A DNA stretch of 24,382 nucleotides from a bacterium UBA6154 (GCA_002422375.1 DIUQ01000034.1:1-24382), one strand, 5' to 3'. Shown: positions 6,083 through 15,103, counted from the stretch's first letter. A program made the numbers and translations. The notes: generated by a model from the sequence alone, not told the origin.

Positions 6083-8449
6083 CTAACGACTCAAACGGGA
6101 TAGCGCCGACTTGTTCGGTCGCACTAAGAAACGCTTGCTGGCATGAAGCGGCTCGAATGTCACGCCATCGACCGTCGCAATGGGAGCAATCACGGTGACG
6201 ATAACTGAACCTGATATGCGTTTTGGCTTCAGTATTACCCGAAGGACGTAAGCGCGCTTGTTTCTATCAAAGATGATCCGAGCAGATTTGACGCTTGGTG
6301 ACTTGTACGTGACAGACCCTCGAGCGGTTTGCCCAGCGTTCGTCTTCATCCGAGCAGATTTTTCGAGGAACAGCTCCTTTGAGGATATGACAAACCGGCT
6401 TGCTGGCCACCTCCCAGGTAGAACCTGCTGAATAGACCGAGCATCTTGGTCAGCACCAAATGAACCATCGCTATTCGACCCAGGGATGGACGGACTTATG
6501 GGTGGATTGTTATTAGGGCCTGGACCCGGACTGGGTGCAGGCGCGGCGAGAGTTCTTACCCTGATGACCACCGGGTCAGACCAGCCACTGCCATTGATCG
6601 CCACGACGCTGATCGCGTAGTCGGTTGAGGGTCGAAGTCCGGTGACAAGCAAAGAAGTGTCGGTTGTCGATCGCTGCGTTCCATTCCATGAAACGAGATA
6701 GCCGACGATCTGAGAGCGTCCACTGAAGGTAGGAGTTTGCCAATCAACAATCACGGATGTATCCGTGGGCGCCGTGGCGCGTACCAATTGTGGAACTGAC
6801 GGCCGCGGATTAGGGACAGGCGAAACCAGCGTGCGCCCTGTGATGGAGGTGGTTGGGCTTTGACCCATATCGTTCTCAGCAACGACCGATATCGGCAACT
6901 CCACGCCAGGCTCGAGCCCCGTTGCTGTGTAGACGCGATCCGTCACGGATACAGGCGACGCATCACCCACTTGAACCATGAACGTGGTGGTCGGGAGTAT
7001 CGATCCGTCAACTATTGGCTCGCTCCAGGTCACAGTAAGACTCGTTGTCGTCGCACTCGCGACGGTCAAGTTAACTGGAGCCAAGGGGGCCGATGGACGC
7101 GGAGCAGGACGATAAAGCGTTGCGCTAGTTATCGATGAAGGCTCGGAGATTCCACTGTTATTGCGAGCGACGATGCGAAACGTGTACTCAGTGCTTTGTT
7201 CTAGGTCCTCAGCAAGAAACTCTGTTGCATTCACGGCCACGGATGGACCGCCGTCACGGTTGACAAGGTAATCGGTAACGGAACCCGCAGGCGCATCCCA
7301 GCGCAACAAGATTGAAGTCTTGCCGATCGGTTGCGCTTTCAGATTGCGTGGGGCAACGGGTGTGGGCGTGGGCGTGGGCGTAGGCGTGGGCGTAGGTGTC
7401 GGTGTGGGGGTAGGTGTGGGGGTAGGTGTGGGTGTAGGTCTGGGCGTGGGCGTGGGTGTGGGTGTGGGGGTAGGTGTGGGCGTGGGCGTGGGTGTGGGTG
7501 TGGGCCCCTTGGTGGTTTGAGCTACGACATTCACAGGTGCCGACTGGCCACCTAACGACACTGCTGTCACGCCGATCAAATACGTTTTCGAAGGTTGCAG
7601 GTTCCTTACGACGAACTCGGTGCCTCCTGCGAGTCCCGTCTCATCCACGTACACGTCGTTGACATAGAGGCGGTAACTCTGGATTGGCACCCCCATTACC
7701 AATTGAGGTGCGTTCCATTTCAACGCAACACTCGAAGACGTTGTCTGAACCACTCTCACGCCTGATGGTGGATTGGGCGGGGATGGGGTGGGGAAAGTGG
7801 ACTCGCGAATCGACACTCCACCCGAGCGACCTACCGAGTTCAAGGCCAGCACCTCAAACCCATAGGACGTGTCGGGGTTGAGATCGGAGATAAGTGTCCT
7901 GGTTGCAGTCACGAGATTTTGGGGGACGCCGTCGACGAACACTTGATAGCCAGTCAATGGTGTGCCACCGTCGGATACGGGGGCGTTCCAGTCCAAGAGA
8001 ATGGATGTCGATGTAACTTCCGCTGCCACAAGGCGGGTGACCGGCGCAGGTGCAGCCGGAGTAGTGACCGAGGTCGTGGCAGGCCAAGTTTGACCCGCGC
8101 TGTTCGATGCGGTCACTAGCGCTTGGTAAGTCGTATTCGGCTCCACGGCATCGAAAACGGCAGACCTCCCCACCACCGTCTGTGACCTTGAGGACGCAGT
8201 ATTCGAATAGAGGCGTGCCGTGTAAGAAGCGACGGGAAATGCATCAGCGCTCTGCGGGGCGTCCCAGGACAAAGTAACCTGCTGAGGGCCCGTCAGAGTC
8301 GCTACGAGATTCGCCGGAGGGGAGGTCGGATTCGGGCCGGCTCTAGGTCCCTCTGCGCCGACGGAGGGTGAACCATTGCCAATAAGCAAGGTCGATGCAA
8401 TGAATAATGCAGTCACTGCACGACGGATCCCCGCAGACACAGCCTCCAT
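6083..8449 (-). CDS. Exported multi-domain fibronectin type III protein
   Basis: This is a 788-aa secreted or surface protein. Residues about 9-32 form a signal peptide ending near SVGA. There are six FnIII domains: about 42-130, 134-220, 224-313, 366-448, 458-545 and 550-640, each with the typical Trp near strand B (such as LSWDAP, LDWNAP, LKWNAP, LRWDAP) and a Tyr-containing loop (such as TTYQALV, TSYGFEV). A (Pro-Thr)n linker of about 50 residues at 315-364 splits them three and three and is encoded by a hexamer repeat. The last ~100 residues (about 686-788) form a basic beta-rich domain I cannot name; there is no LPXTG motif or C-terminal membrane helix. FnIII arrays usually act as spacers in adhesins or extracellular enzymes, but no catalytic domain is visible, so binding is more likely. 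The ATG at 8449 has no strong ribosome binding site, so the start is provisional. The dyad at 8486 lies 36 bp upstream. Confidence 0.85.
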   Translation of the reverse strand: MEAVSAGIRRAVTALFIASTLLIGNGSPSVGAEGPRAGPNPTSPPANLVATLTGPQQVTLSWDAPQSADAFPVASYTARLYSNTASSRSQTVVGRSAVFDAVEPNTTYQALVTASNSAGQTWPATTSVTTPAAPAPVTRLVAAEVTSTSILLDWNAPVSDGGTPLTGYQVFVDGVPQNLVTATRTLISDLNPDTSYGFEVLALNSVGRSGGVSIRESTFPTPSPPNPPSGVRVVQTTSSSVALKWNAPQLVMGVPIQSYRLYVNDVYVDETGLAGGTEFVVRNLQPSKTYLIGVTAVSLGGQSAPVNVVAQTTKGPTPTPTPTPTPTPTPTPTPTPRPTPTPTPTPTPTPTPTPTPTPTPTPTPVAPRNLKAQPIGKTSILLRWDAPAGSVTDYLVNRDGGPSVAVNATEFLAEDLEQSTEYTFRIVARNNSGISEPSSITSATLYRPAPRPSAPLAPVNLTVASATTTSLTVTWSEPIVDGSILPTTTFMVQVGDASPVSVTDRVYTATGLEPGVELPISVVAENDMGQSPTTSITGRTLVSPVPNPRPSVPQLVRATAPTDTSVIVDWQTPTFSGRSQIVGYLVSWNGTQRSTTDTSLLVTGLRPSTDYAISVVAINGSGWSDPVVIRVRTLAAPAPSPGPGPNNNPPISPSIPGSNSDGSFGADQDARSIQQVLPGRWPASRFVISSKELFLEKSARMKTNAGQTARGSVTYKSPSVKSARIIFDRNKRAYVLRVILKPKRISGSVIVTVIAPIATVDGVTFEPLHASKRFLVRPNKSALSRLSR
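7359..7505 (-). repeat. Hexanucleotide tandem repeat encoding (Pro-Thr)n
   Basis: About 24 imperfect copies of a 6-bp unit (GTGGGC, GTGGGT, GTAGGC, GTAGGT on the plus strand) form the linker of the FnIII protein. Wobble bases vary (CCC/CCT/CCA Pro, always ACC or ACG-type Thr positions) while the dipeptide is kept apart from one Arg-for-Thr change, which indicates selection on protein sequence. Since the unit is two codons, slippage would change linker length without shifting the frame. Confidence 0.9.
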
Positions 8450-8485
8450 TTTATTTCAAAGACTTGGATTCAAAACCATCCAGAT

Positions 8486-8502
8486 CCCCTCTTTTCGGGG
8501 GG
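8486..8502. promoter_or_regulatory. GC dyad, site C (C4-N7-G6)
   Basis: CCCCTCTTTTCGGGGGG lies 36 bp upstream of the FnIII gene start, in the 200-bp divergent intergenic region shared with the paired lipoprotein operon. On the strand of the FnIII gene its core reads CCCCCGAAAAG, the same as site D 55 bp away. No T-run or coding end is nearby, so a terminator is unlikely; an operator is inferred. Confidence 0.55.
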
Positions 8503-8557
8503 CAACCATGACACAAAGAAGGCTCCGGATCCTTCCTGAATCAATGCCTAACGAGCA

Positions 8558-8572
8558 CCCCCGAAAAGGGGG
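8558..8572. promoter_or_regulatory. GC dyad, site D (perfect C5-GAAAA-G5)
   Basis: CCCCCGAAAAGGGGG is a perfect 5-bp inverted repeat around five bases, 77 bp upstream of the first large lipoprotein gene. It is followed by an AT-rich stretch (CATTAATT) and not by a T-run. It matches sites C and E closely. As a pair with site C it could allow one regulator to control both divergent units. Confidence 0.6.
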
Positions 8573-8649
8573 CATTAATTGGTCCAACATCTAAGGGTGT
8601 GTGACCTAACCTCACGAGTGTCCTGAGCACATCGACAAAGCAGGAGAAA

Positions 8650-11115
8650 ATGAAGCGGCTTCGTGTTGGTATTTCGTTGGTGGCGATTTCGGCATGCGTC
8701 TCGCTTGTAGCTTCGGGGTGCTCGAGCGCACCAGTCGCTGACAACGTTGCCTCGAACAGCCCTTCCATCACGCGGGAGGCAGCAGGAACGTCGGGGTCAT
8801 TGTCAGTGGGATTTCTCGCCAACCCGTTGGACATCGTCAACCTGATCTTGGGGAATCAGGACCTGTTGAGTTCACTCTTCGGGTGCATCATGGGATTCGG
8901 ATGCCTTGAGAAACAGGAGGACCCGACCCAACTGGTGCTCCGACAGATCTCATCCGAACTAGCTGTCGTGAAGGCTGAGGTGCAGGCAGGAGTGGCGGCA
9001 ACCCGGGTCGACCTTGCAACTGGCGAGTACGCGGCGGCGCAGCGGACTTATGACGAGAAGTACGGCGACCACATCGAAGTTGCCGCCGGGTACCTCTCCC
9101 GAATGACCGACTCGAGCCTCACCCAGACCCAGCGTGATTCAGCGAAGCGGTCTTTCATGCGAGAAGGAGCCGTTCTCATCCCTGCGACCTCAACTTCCTC
9201 AGCCCGCGGGTACCTCTCATCACTCGCAGGTAACGGTGGCGAACTGTCCAGCGGCGGCATGCTCGGCTCGGCCTGGAACCTCATCTCAGCGCAGGAACGC
9301 AGCGTCCAAGGTGACGGCTCGGGCGAACTGCCGGCATTCCTTCCTGCTAAATCCGCGAACCTTATGCTCGGGCTGGGGACCCAGCGCCTACTCGAGGGAA
9401 CCCAATTCCTCATGGTGATGCTCGCCTACGAACTTTTGCGCAATCCCAAGCGATACGCAGACACCAGAGCGCAGCAGCTTCTGCGTCGAGACTTGAATGC
9501 ACTTTTAGTTAACGGCACTGGCTCAATCCCTGGAATGGCATCGATCAGCGCGGCTTTACCCCGGGAATTGCCCAATCAAAGTGGTGTTTTCACGCAAGGT
9601 TTCGGGACTGACGTTGCTGCAACCGGCGGGCTACTAGTGCGCAATTTCAGCCCGACCGTCGAGTCCGCGACGCGTACTGGGCCCATTGTGAGTGCCGATG
9701 CCGGGTACTCGCTCGCTCCGGGTATCGACGAATGGCTAGTCGTGACTAGCGTTCCTGCTCCGAACCGACCCCCATCGAACTATGTCGCGGTGCGCGACCT
9801 TACAGTTTCACGAACGCACGAAGCATGGGCTTACGACCGCAATAGCGGAACTCTCTCCACGACCGTCACGTCGACGGACTTTCCAGAACTTCGGGGAGAA
9901 CTCGGTCCCGTCGTTGCGACTCATCCGGCTGCACCGAAGTCAGGCGACACCGTCAGTTTTTCTGCAGCCGGCACGTCTGCGGCCGATGAGATCGGCTGGG
10001 ACCTCGATCCCACCAACGCGCGGATCCGCGTGCGCGAGGCACCTGGGCTGTGCTTGGCGATTGCCAGTCGCGACGCTTCCTCCCGGGAGAGTAAGTACCA
10101 GTCGTTGCGTCCCGGGCTTCTTGGGTACCAGTCGGGGTACCGCAAGCTTGCTTGGTCCTACCGGCCGACAATGAAGATGTACAACGGGTTCATCGCGATT
10201 CCGCCGCGACTACAACTCGCCGACTGCGCAAACGACTCCCTCCAGCAGTGGTTCCTCCAAGGACCGGTTCCAAGTGAGGGCCTGCCGTTCGGTTCACCTT
10301 CGGCGTTACTGCCGCTCAGTGGCGCGAACGTCGAGGCGATCGATGCCGGTTATCCCTTAAGTGACTGGTCCCAACTCACTGGATCGGACGTCAGCGCTGT
10401 GTTCACGCTCCTCAAAAAGAGAGGAGTCGACGCAAGGAAACTGTTCAGCCTGTATGGGTCCGCCCTTACTCGTGGGGACGAGCGCGCATTGCCTCCCATT
10501 CTCCACCTGCCACTGACGTGGGGTACTCCCGGCTACAAGAGCTATTTGCCACCTAGCGAACTTGAAAAGAACGGGACGGAATCCATCAGTAACAACCCGG
10601 GCTTCCAGACAACTGGGGTGGCATTCCCTTTAGTTGGAGGTAAGTTCGCCGTGCGCACATTTGATGCGACGAGGCCACCAACCTTCGGTGAGAATGAAGT
10701 TGAACTACCGGGGCTATCGACGGCGGCGATACTCGGCATGCCCGTGGAAACGTGCGCTTTCACATTTCTTCCACCGCGCGGTACGGATTTCCCGTGTGCC
10801 TACAAAAACAAGAAGCGCAGCGAAATTGCTGGTCCACCGATGACCCTTTCCGCAGACTCCGTGCTCGAGCAGATGCCCGGCGACGAGACCGAATTGGTCG
10901 ATGACCCGAGTACATCGCCTACATCTTCACCAAGCGCATCACCAACATCTTCGCCTTCAGACGTGCCTACTGATTCACCGACAGCTTCACCTAGTGCTTC
11001 GCCCAGCGCGTCACCCAGCATTTCACTGAGCCCGTCACCCAACGAGCCTTCGCGCGAGGCCGATGAGTCGGCCTCCCCAACTAGGAACGACGACGAAAAC
11101 GAGGCAACACAGTGA
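8650..11115 (+). CDS. Large putative lipoprotein, paralogue A (821 aa, unknown family)
   Basis: I recognise no whole-length family. An AGGAG ribosome binding site lies 3 bases before the ATG. Residues 5-23 are a signal peptide with lipobox VASGC and Cys24. After a short linker comes a Cys79-x5-Cys85 pair, then a helical region (about 95-275) with ELAVVKAEVQAG, GEYAAAQRTYDEKYG and a block shared with the next gene (AWNLISAQERSVQGDGSG). Residues about 440-535 contain LCLA and, 50-60 residues on, a CANDSLQQWFL segment; this Cys spacing plus QxW motif suggests one repeat of a ricin-type beta-trefoil lectin fold. A second conserved region ends near FPCAYKNK. The last ~75 residues are a Ser/Pro/Thr-rich, acidic tail. 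A helical N-terminal part with a lectin-like part recalls pore-forming toxins or adhesins, but that is only an analogy. It is coupled to the paralogue at 11112. Confidence 0.75.
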   Translation: MKRLRVGISLVAISACVSLVASGCSSAPVADNVASNSPSITREAAGTSGSLSVGFLANPLDIVNLILGNQDLLSSLFGCIMGFGCLEKQEDPTQLVLRQISSELAVVKAEVQAGVAATRVDLATGEYAAAQRTYDEKYGDHIEVAAGYLSRMTDSSLTQTQRDSAKRSFMREGAVLIPATSTSSARGYLSSLAGNGGELSSGGMLGSAWNLISAQERSVQGDGSGELPAFLPAKSANLMLGLGTQRLLEGTQFLMVMLAYELLRNPKRYADTRAQQLLRRDLNALLVNGTGSIPGMASISAALPRELPNQSGVFTQGFGTDVAATGGLLVRNFSPTVESATRTGPIVSADAGYSLAPGIDEWLVVTSVPAPNRPPSNYVAVRDLTVSRTHEAWAYDRNSGTLSTTVTSTDFPELRGELGPVVATHPAAPKSGDTVSFSAAGTSAADEIGWDLDPTNARIRVREAPGLCLAIASRDASSRESKYQSLRPGLLGYQSGYRKLAWSYRPTMKMYNGFIAIPPRLQLADCANDSLQQWFLQGPVPSEGLPFGSPSALLPLSGANVEAIDAGYPLSDWSQLTGSDVSAVFTLLKKRGVDARKLFSLYGSALTRGDERALPPILHLPLTWGTPGYKSYLPPSELEKNGTESISNNPGFQTTGVAFPLVGGKFAVRTFDATRPPTFGENEVELPGLSTAAILGMPVETCAFTFLPPRGTDFPCAYKNKKRSEIAGPPMTLSADSVLEQMPGDETELVDDPSTSPTSSPSASPTSSPSDVPTDSPTASPSASPSASPSISLSPSPNEPSREADESASPTRNDDENEATQ

Positions 11116-13589
11116 CAACACGATCAGGTAGCCGCGCACGTCGCCATCATCGCTTTGTCGCCGGACTCATCGGCGTGATTGCAGTCGCGCTGGTCGCGAG
11201 CGCTTGCACCGGCAACACCAACTCACAAGGATCCGCGACGAACACCGAGACTTCTTCCGCAAGCGTCCGTCAAGCAGCTGGTTACATTCCCTCGCTCCCC
11301 GCGAAGTTCCCCGCAACACCAGGCGAAGCGTTGAAAATCCTTCTGCCGAGTAAGGCTTTCTTTCAAGGGCTGATGAACTGCTTCAAAAGTATCGGTTGTT
11401 TCGGTGAGGACAACACGACTAACCGCATGATCGACGAGGTCATGACACAAATTGATGACATCAAGTCAGAAGTGCGGGCGGGAATCGCGGCGACGCGCAT
11501 CGACGTGGCACGGGGTGACTATGCCGCTGCCGAGCGTTCGTACGACGACCGATATGGCACTCATATCGCTGAGGCCACAAATTTCCTCAGGCGTATGTCT
11601 GACCCGTCGATCAGCGAATTCGAGCGCAACAACGCGCGCGAGGACTTCCTTCTCGAGGCTCAGGTGCTCGTGCCGGCAACCCCGGCATCGGCGATCCGCG
11701 GTTTCCTCACCAGCGTCGGCGGCAATGGCAGCACTATGTCAAATGGTGGGCTGCTTGGTGCCGCATGGAACCTCATCACCGCAACGGAGCGCAGCGTCCA
11801 AGGTGATGGGCAAGGTCAGGTACCCGTCTTCCTACCAGCGAAGTCCGCGAACCTGATGCTCGCGATGGGCACACAGCGACTGTTGGAGGGTACACAGTTG
11901 GTGGCGATTCTTTTGGCGTACGAGGTTCTATCGGATCCGGACCTTTACGAGGACGACCTGTCGGCGCAGGACGCCCTGCGCGAGGACCTGCGCACGCTGT
12001 GGCTGAACGGCTCCGGCGCGGTACCCGGTGCCGCCGCGATCACGGCTTCGCTACCGCGCGAACTTCCGACCCAAAGTGGAGTATTCACACAGGGTTTCGG
12101 CGAAGACGTCGCTGCCTCAAGCGGACTACTGGTACGCAATTTCGGCCCAACCGTCGACGCCGCTTCGCGCACCGGAGCGATCGTTAACGCCGATGCCGGT
12201 TACTCCATGGCTCCCGGGATCGACGAATGGCTCGACTTCACGCGGCGTACCAGCGGCGCGCGACGAGAGCTCATCCTCTCGCGCGCTGGTGACACCTGGA
12301 TCTACAACCAGGCAAATGGATCGCTCACCACAACGGTCACGGCCACGGACTTCCCGAACCTGAAAGGCGAGGTCGGCACGCTCGTCGCAACGCACGGTGC
12401 ATCTGCGAAGGCAGGCGACGTCGCCGGGTTCGCCAGAGAGGGTTCGGCTGCTGCATCGAACATCGGCTGGGACCTCGATCCAGCTAACGCAAGGATCTCG
12501 GTTCGAGGATCGTCAAGTCTGTGCCTGGCGAACCTCACTCGTAATGACGGCAGCCCCGGTAGCACCATCCGCGGCTACGACAAGCTCGCAGGCTGGTGGC
12601 GGCCGATCTTCGCCGGGGGTAAAGACGCGTCGGGAGAACTTCTTGCATTGGTTCCCATTGCACCCCGTCTACGGGTGACGACCTGCGCGAACGACACCAG
12701 ACAGCAGTGGTTCCTGGAAGGTCCCATACCCATGGACGGCCTGCCCTTCGGCTCGCCGAGTGAATTGCTGCCACTGAGCCCCACGAACGCGGACATCATC
12801 GACACCGACTACCCGCTGGATTACTGGTCGGTGCTGTCACCGGAAGATGTTCGCGCGATCTTCCGTGCTATCGCCGCACGCGCCGTCGACGCGACCCGGA
12901 TCTTCACTCAGTACGGGTCCGCCCTGACCCCGGGATCCGATCGGGCGTTGCCACCCGTGCTACGACTTCCCGTCATCTGGCTGGACCTCCCCGGCAACGA
13001 TCAGCCTCGAGTGCTAGGACGCAAGGATCGCGAGTCCGTGCCCAGTCGAGATCTTGGCAAGGTCAAGAACAGCGACTACTCGATGTCCGGCGTAGCGTTT
13101 CCCGTGACCGGTGGGGCGTTCTCAATCCAGCCACTCAATGAGAAATCTTTCGCGGTGGGATACGAGACTCTCACCGAGCCGGGACTTTCGACGGCAGCCA
13201 TTTTGGGCATGCCTGTTGAGCCGTGCGTATTCACTTTCTTGCCGCCCCGTGGAGATTCGTTCCCATGCCAATACAAGAACGAAGTTCAATCCTTAGTCGC
13301 CACCCCGGGATCAAGCCTCTCTGAAACCTCGGTCCTCAACAAGGTGGTCAGCCCGTCAATGTCGCGCTCCCCCAGCGCTACTCCTTCGTCGTCAATTTCG
13401 CCATCTCCAACGCCATCTCCATCGGCGTCTCCATCGGCGTCCCCATCGGCGTCACCGACCGAGTCTCCATCGGCATCTCCATCCGTTTCTCCTGAGAGTT
13501 CATCGTCCCCGAGTCCAAGTGCGAGTCCGAGTCGTAGTGATCCTGACGAGTCATCGACGCCTGACGACGGAGAGCCAGCCAGCCCTTAA
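11112..13589 (+). CDS. Large putative lipoprotein, paralogue B (825 aa, unknown family)
   Basis: This is a full-length paralogue of the preceding gene, about half identical by eye, with the same domain order. Its GTG start overlaps the previous TGA by four bases (GTGA), so translation is probably coupled and the two products likely occur together. Residues 15-31 are the signal segment, with lipobox VASAC and Cys32. The Cys90-x5-Cys96 pair, the helical IDDIKSEVRAGIAATRIDVA region, the AWNLITATERSVQGDGQG block, the SLCLA and CANDTRQQWFLEG (QxW) lectin-like segment and the FPCQYKNE segment are all conserved. The tail from about residue 745 is Ser-Pro repeats. Differences cluster in surface-like loops and the tail, as expected of two subunits that have diverged. 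A two-component surface complex, adhesin or toxin is possible; the sequence alone does not decide. Confidence 0.75.
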   Translation: MTTRSGSRARRHHRFVAGLIGVIAVALVASACTGNTNSQGSATNTETSSASVRQAAGYIPSLPAKFPATPGEALKILLPSKAFFQGLMNCFKSIGCFGEDNTTNRMIDEVMTQIDDIKSEVRAGIAATRIDVARGDYAAAERSYDDRYGTHIAEATNFLRRMSDPSISEFERNNAREDFLLEAQVLVPATPASAIRGFLTSVGGNGSTMSNGGLLGAAWNLITATERSVQGDGQGQVPVFLPAKSANLMLAMGTQRLLEGTQLVAILLAYEVLSDPDLYEDDLSAQDALREDLRTLWLNGSGAVPGAAAITASLPRELPTQSGVFTQGFGEDVAASSGLLVRNFGPTVDAASRTGAIVNADAGYSMAPGIDEWLDFTRRTSGARRELILSRAGDTWIYNQANGSLTTTVTATDFPNLKGEVGTLVATHGASAKAGDVAGFAREGSAAASNIGWDLDPANARISVRGSSSLCLANLTRNDGSPGSTIRGYDKLAGWWRPIFAGGKDASGELLALVPIAPRLRVTTCANDTRQQWFLEGPIPMDGLPFGSPSELLPLSPTNADIIDTDYPLDYWSVLSPEDVRAIFRAIAARAVDATRIFTQYGSALTPGSDRALPPVLRLPVIWLDLPGNDQPRVLGRKDRESVPSRDLGKVKNSDYSMSGVAFPVTGGAFSIQPLNEKSFAVGYETLTEPGLSTAAILGMPVEPCVFTFLPPRGDSFPCQYKNEVQSLVATPGSSLSETSVLNKVVSPSMSRSPSATPSSSISPSPTPSPSASPSASPSASPTESPSASPSVSPESSSSPSPSASPSRSDPDESSTPDDGEPASP
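13416..13451 (+). repeat. 12-bp tandem repeat in Ser-Pro tail
   Basis: Three consecutive 12-bp units (TCTCCATCGGCG twice, then TCCCCATCGGCG) encode the Ser-Pro-Ser-Ala repeats of paralogue B, and related degenerate units continue on both sides. The period keeps the reading frame, so copy-number change would only alter tail length. Confidence 0.8.
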
Positions 13590-13641
13590 GTCACTCCTTC
13601 AAACTCGCACCGATAGCGCCACGTAGCGATACCGCATCAAC

Positions 13642-14355
13642 TCACTGTTGCGAACTTGAGTGCAAAAATTCCCAGTGCTTTCGGTCGACGAAAACCGTAT
13701 TCAGGGTGTTCTTGAAAACGACTAGGTAATCCTGGGCGAGGATCTCGCGGTAAAGACGTGCATCTGATTCAGATGCCGCCAGGATCTCTGGGTGATTGTC
13801 CATAAGTTCGACAATCAGCATGGTGGGGCGCCAACGATCCAGAGTCAATCCGGAAAACACCTCCTGCTCCATGCCTTCAACATCTACTACCAAAAGGTCG
13901 AGTCGGTTCCGGTCACCCTGCAGCCACGATTCGAGGAGGACATCCGCTGTCATGGCGGGCACTTTGAGACGCGGTGCACCCTCCATTGAGTCCTTTGCCC
14001 AAGCAATCTCTCGGTATGCATCCTCGAGCGCAACGTCCGCTGTCGTGAGTGGTCCAGCGACTGTCAGTTCGAGCTCATGGCGATTGGGACCTGTGATCGC
14101 AACCTCGACCACCTCGATCTGCGGGTGGTGTCGGTGGTTTTCACTGCACGCCCGCGCGTACTGGGGAACAGGTTCAACGTAGAGTCCACGCCATCCTTGG
14201 ACAGCGAGCCCCCAAGTGTTGCTGGCATGCACACCATCGAATCCGCCGATCTCGACGAAAGTCCCATCGTTGCGACGACCCAAATATTTCTCCAAAAGAA
14301 ACGACATGGGTGGAATCTGGCAAGACTTCTCTTGCTGGTAGTAGGGCTCAGTCAC
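13642..14355 (-). CDS. FkbM family methyltransferase
   Basis: This is a SAM-dependent methyltransferase of the FkbM family (PF05050), which methylates hydroxyls of sugars and natural products. The SAM-binding motif I reads FVEIGGFDG at residues 33-41, followed by an acidic strand end in LYVEPVPQYA; LDLLVVDVEGMEQEVFSG near 160-180 is the family's second hallmark, and the C-terminus NTLNTVFVDRK is also typical. I chose the GTG at 14355, giving 237 aa and an 8-bp overlap with the upstream sulfotransferase, because the longer frame from 14424 adds a low-complexity stretch lying wholly inside that gene. It is the last gene of the minus-strand cluster and converges on the paired lipoprotein operon with a 52-bp gap. 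The acceptor substrate is unknown; partnership with the sulfotransferase suggests the same molecule. Confidence 0.9.
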   Translation of the reverse strand: MTEPYYQQEKSCQIPPMSFLLEKYLGRRNDGTFVEIGGFDGVHASNTWGLAVQGWRGLYVEPVPQYARACSENHRHHPQIEVVEVAITGPNRHELELTVAGPLTTADVALEDAYREIAWAKDSMEGAPRLKVPAMTADVLLESWLQGDRNRLDLLVVDVEGMEQEVFSGLTLDRWRPTMLIVELMDNHPEILAASESDARLYREILAQDYLVVFKNTLNTVFVDRKHWEFLHSSSQQ

Positions 14356-15103
14356 AGCAGTGCGCCCGAGGAGAAGGATTATCGGTCGATTCCCACTGGT
14401 CGCGCGCGCGGGCGAGCCACTCATTTTTCACAGGGTCTCGCTGACGCTGCGGCAAGGGTGCTCCTGTGTCGGTCCAGACCCGTGCTTGCGCCGACACAAC
14501 GCCCACATGACGGGCAGCTCGCATGGCACTAGCTTCAGGATCAGCGACTATGTGCTCGAAGCACAAGCGCAACGGTTGCACTCTGCGATGTTCGAACCAG
14601 GCCTCCCATGCCACCTGCTCACGCGTGATGTCCTCAAGCGCCTCCGCAACAAGTTGGGCATTGAAGGGTCCGACTTCACCTGCTTTGGTCGTGTGGAAAC
14701 TGATCCATGAGCCGGTACGTCGAGCCAAGGCCAACGACACGGCTTGGGCCAGCAAATCTCGTCGCTGGAGATGGATGATGGTTGTGGGATTAACGATCTC
14801 GAATGTGGTTCGGTCGGTAATTACCTTTTCCCAATGGTGCCAATGTGCCTTCAAGCCGAACACACCTGTTGCGGTGGTTCGCCGCTGTCGAATCTCAAGA
14901 AGTAGCGCGATGCGCTCGGGGTCGCTGATGTTGTCCCCCCGTTCCATCAGTTCCAACTCCGCTAGAAATGGATTCACGTACTCAAGGGGAATACCGGCGC
15001 CGCAGCGTGCCAAAGCGTGGGCGAGGAGATGGCTCCCGCTGCGCTGAGTCGTTGCAATGAGGTAAGTCTGCTGCACCACTGAAGGTGAAGGAAGGTCATA
15101 CAT
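14348..15103 (-). CDS. Stf0-like sulfotransferase
   Basis: This 251-aa protein resembles the Stf0 family (PF09037), which transfers sulfate from PAPS; the founding mycobacterial member sulfates trehalose. The PAPS 5'-phosphosulfate-binding loop is TTQRSGSHLLAHAL near residues 18-31, followed by GIPLEYVNP, which matches the family's PxEYFxP segment, and GVFGLKAHWHHW, a strong family signature. HLQRRDLLAQAVSLALARRTGSW fits the 3'-phosphate-binding region. The frame extends 150 codons upstream through the MFS gene, but that part is a low-complexity shadow, so I start at the ATG at 15103. The ribosome binding site is weak and a GTG 11 codons earlier is possible. Overlap with the FkbM gene suggests a shared substrate. 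No PAPS synthesis genes are in the window. Confidence 0.88.
   Translation of the reverse strand: MYDLPSPSVVQQTYLIATTQRSGSHLLAHALARCGAGIPLEYVNPFLAELELMERGDNISDPERIALLLEIRQRRTTATGVFGLKAHWHHWEKVITDRTTFEIVNPTTIIHLQRRDLLAQAVSLALARRTGSWISFHTTKAGEVGPFNAQLVAEALEDITREQVAWEAWFEHRRVQPLRLCFEHIVADPEASAMRAARHVGVVSAQARVWTDTGAPLPQRQRDPVKNEWLARARDQWESTDNPSPRAHCCD

Noticed and set aside
7320..7520. Plus-strand Gly-Val repeat protein
   Set aside because: It is the complement of the (Pro-Thr)n repeat inside the FnIII gene, with no start signal of its own.
8558..8572. GC dyads as transcription terminators
   Set aside because: They lie upstream of genes, have only 5-bp stems, and are not followed by T-runs. Two are between divergent genes, where no terminator is needed.
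14356..14424. Upstream start for the FkbM methyltransferase
   Set aside because: The extension is entirely within the sulfotransferase coding region and lacks methyltransferase features; the GTG at 14355 gives the usual short overlap.
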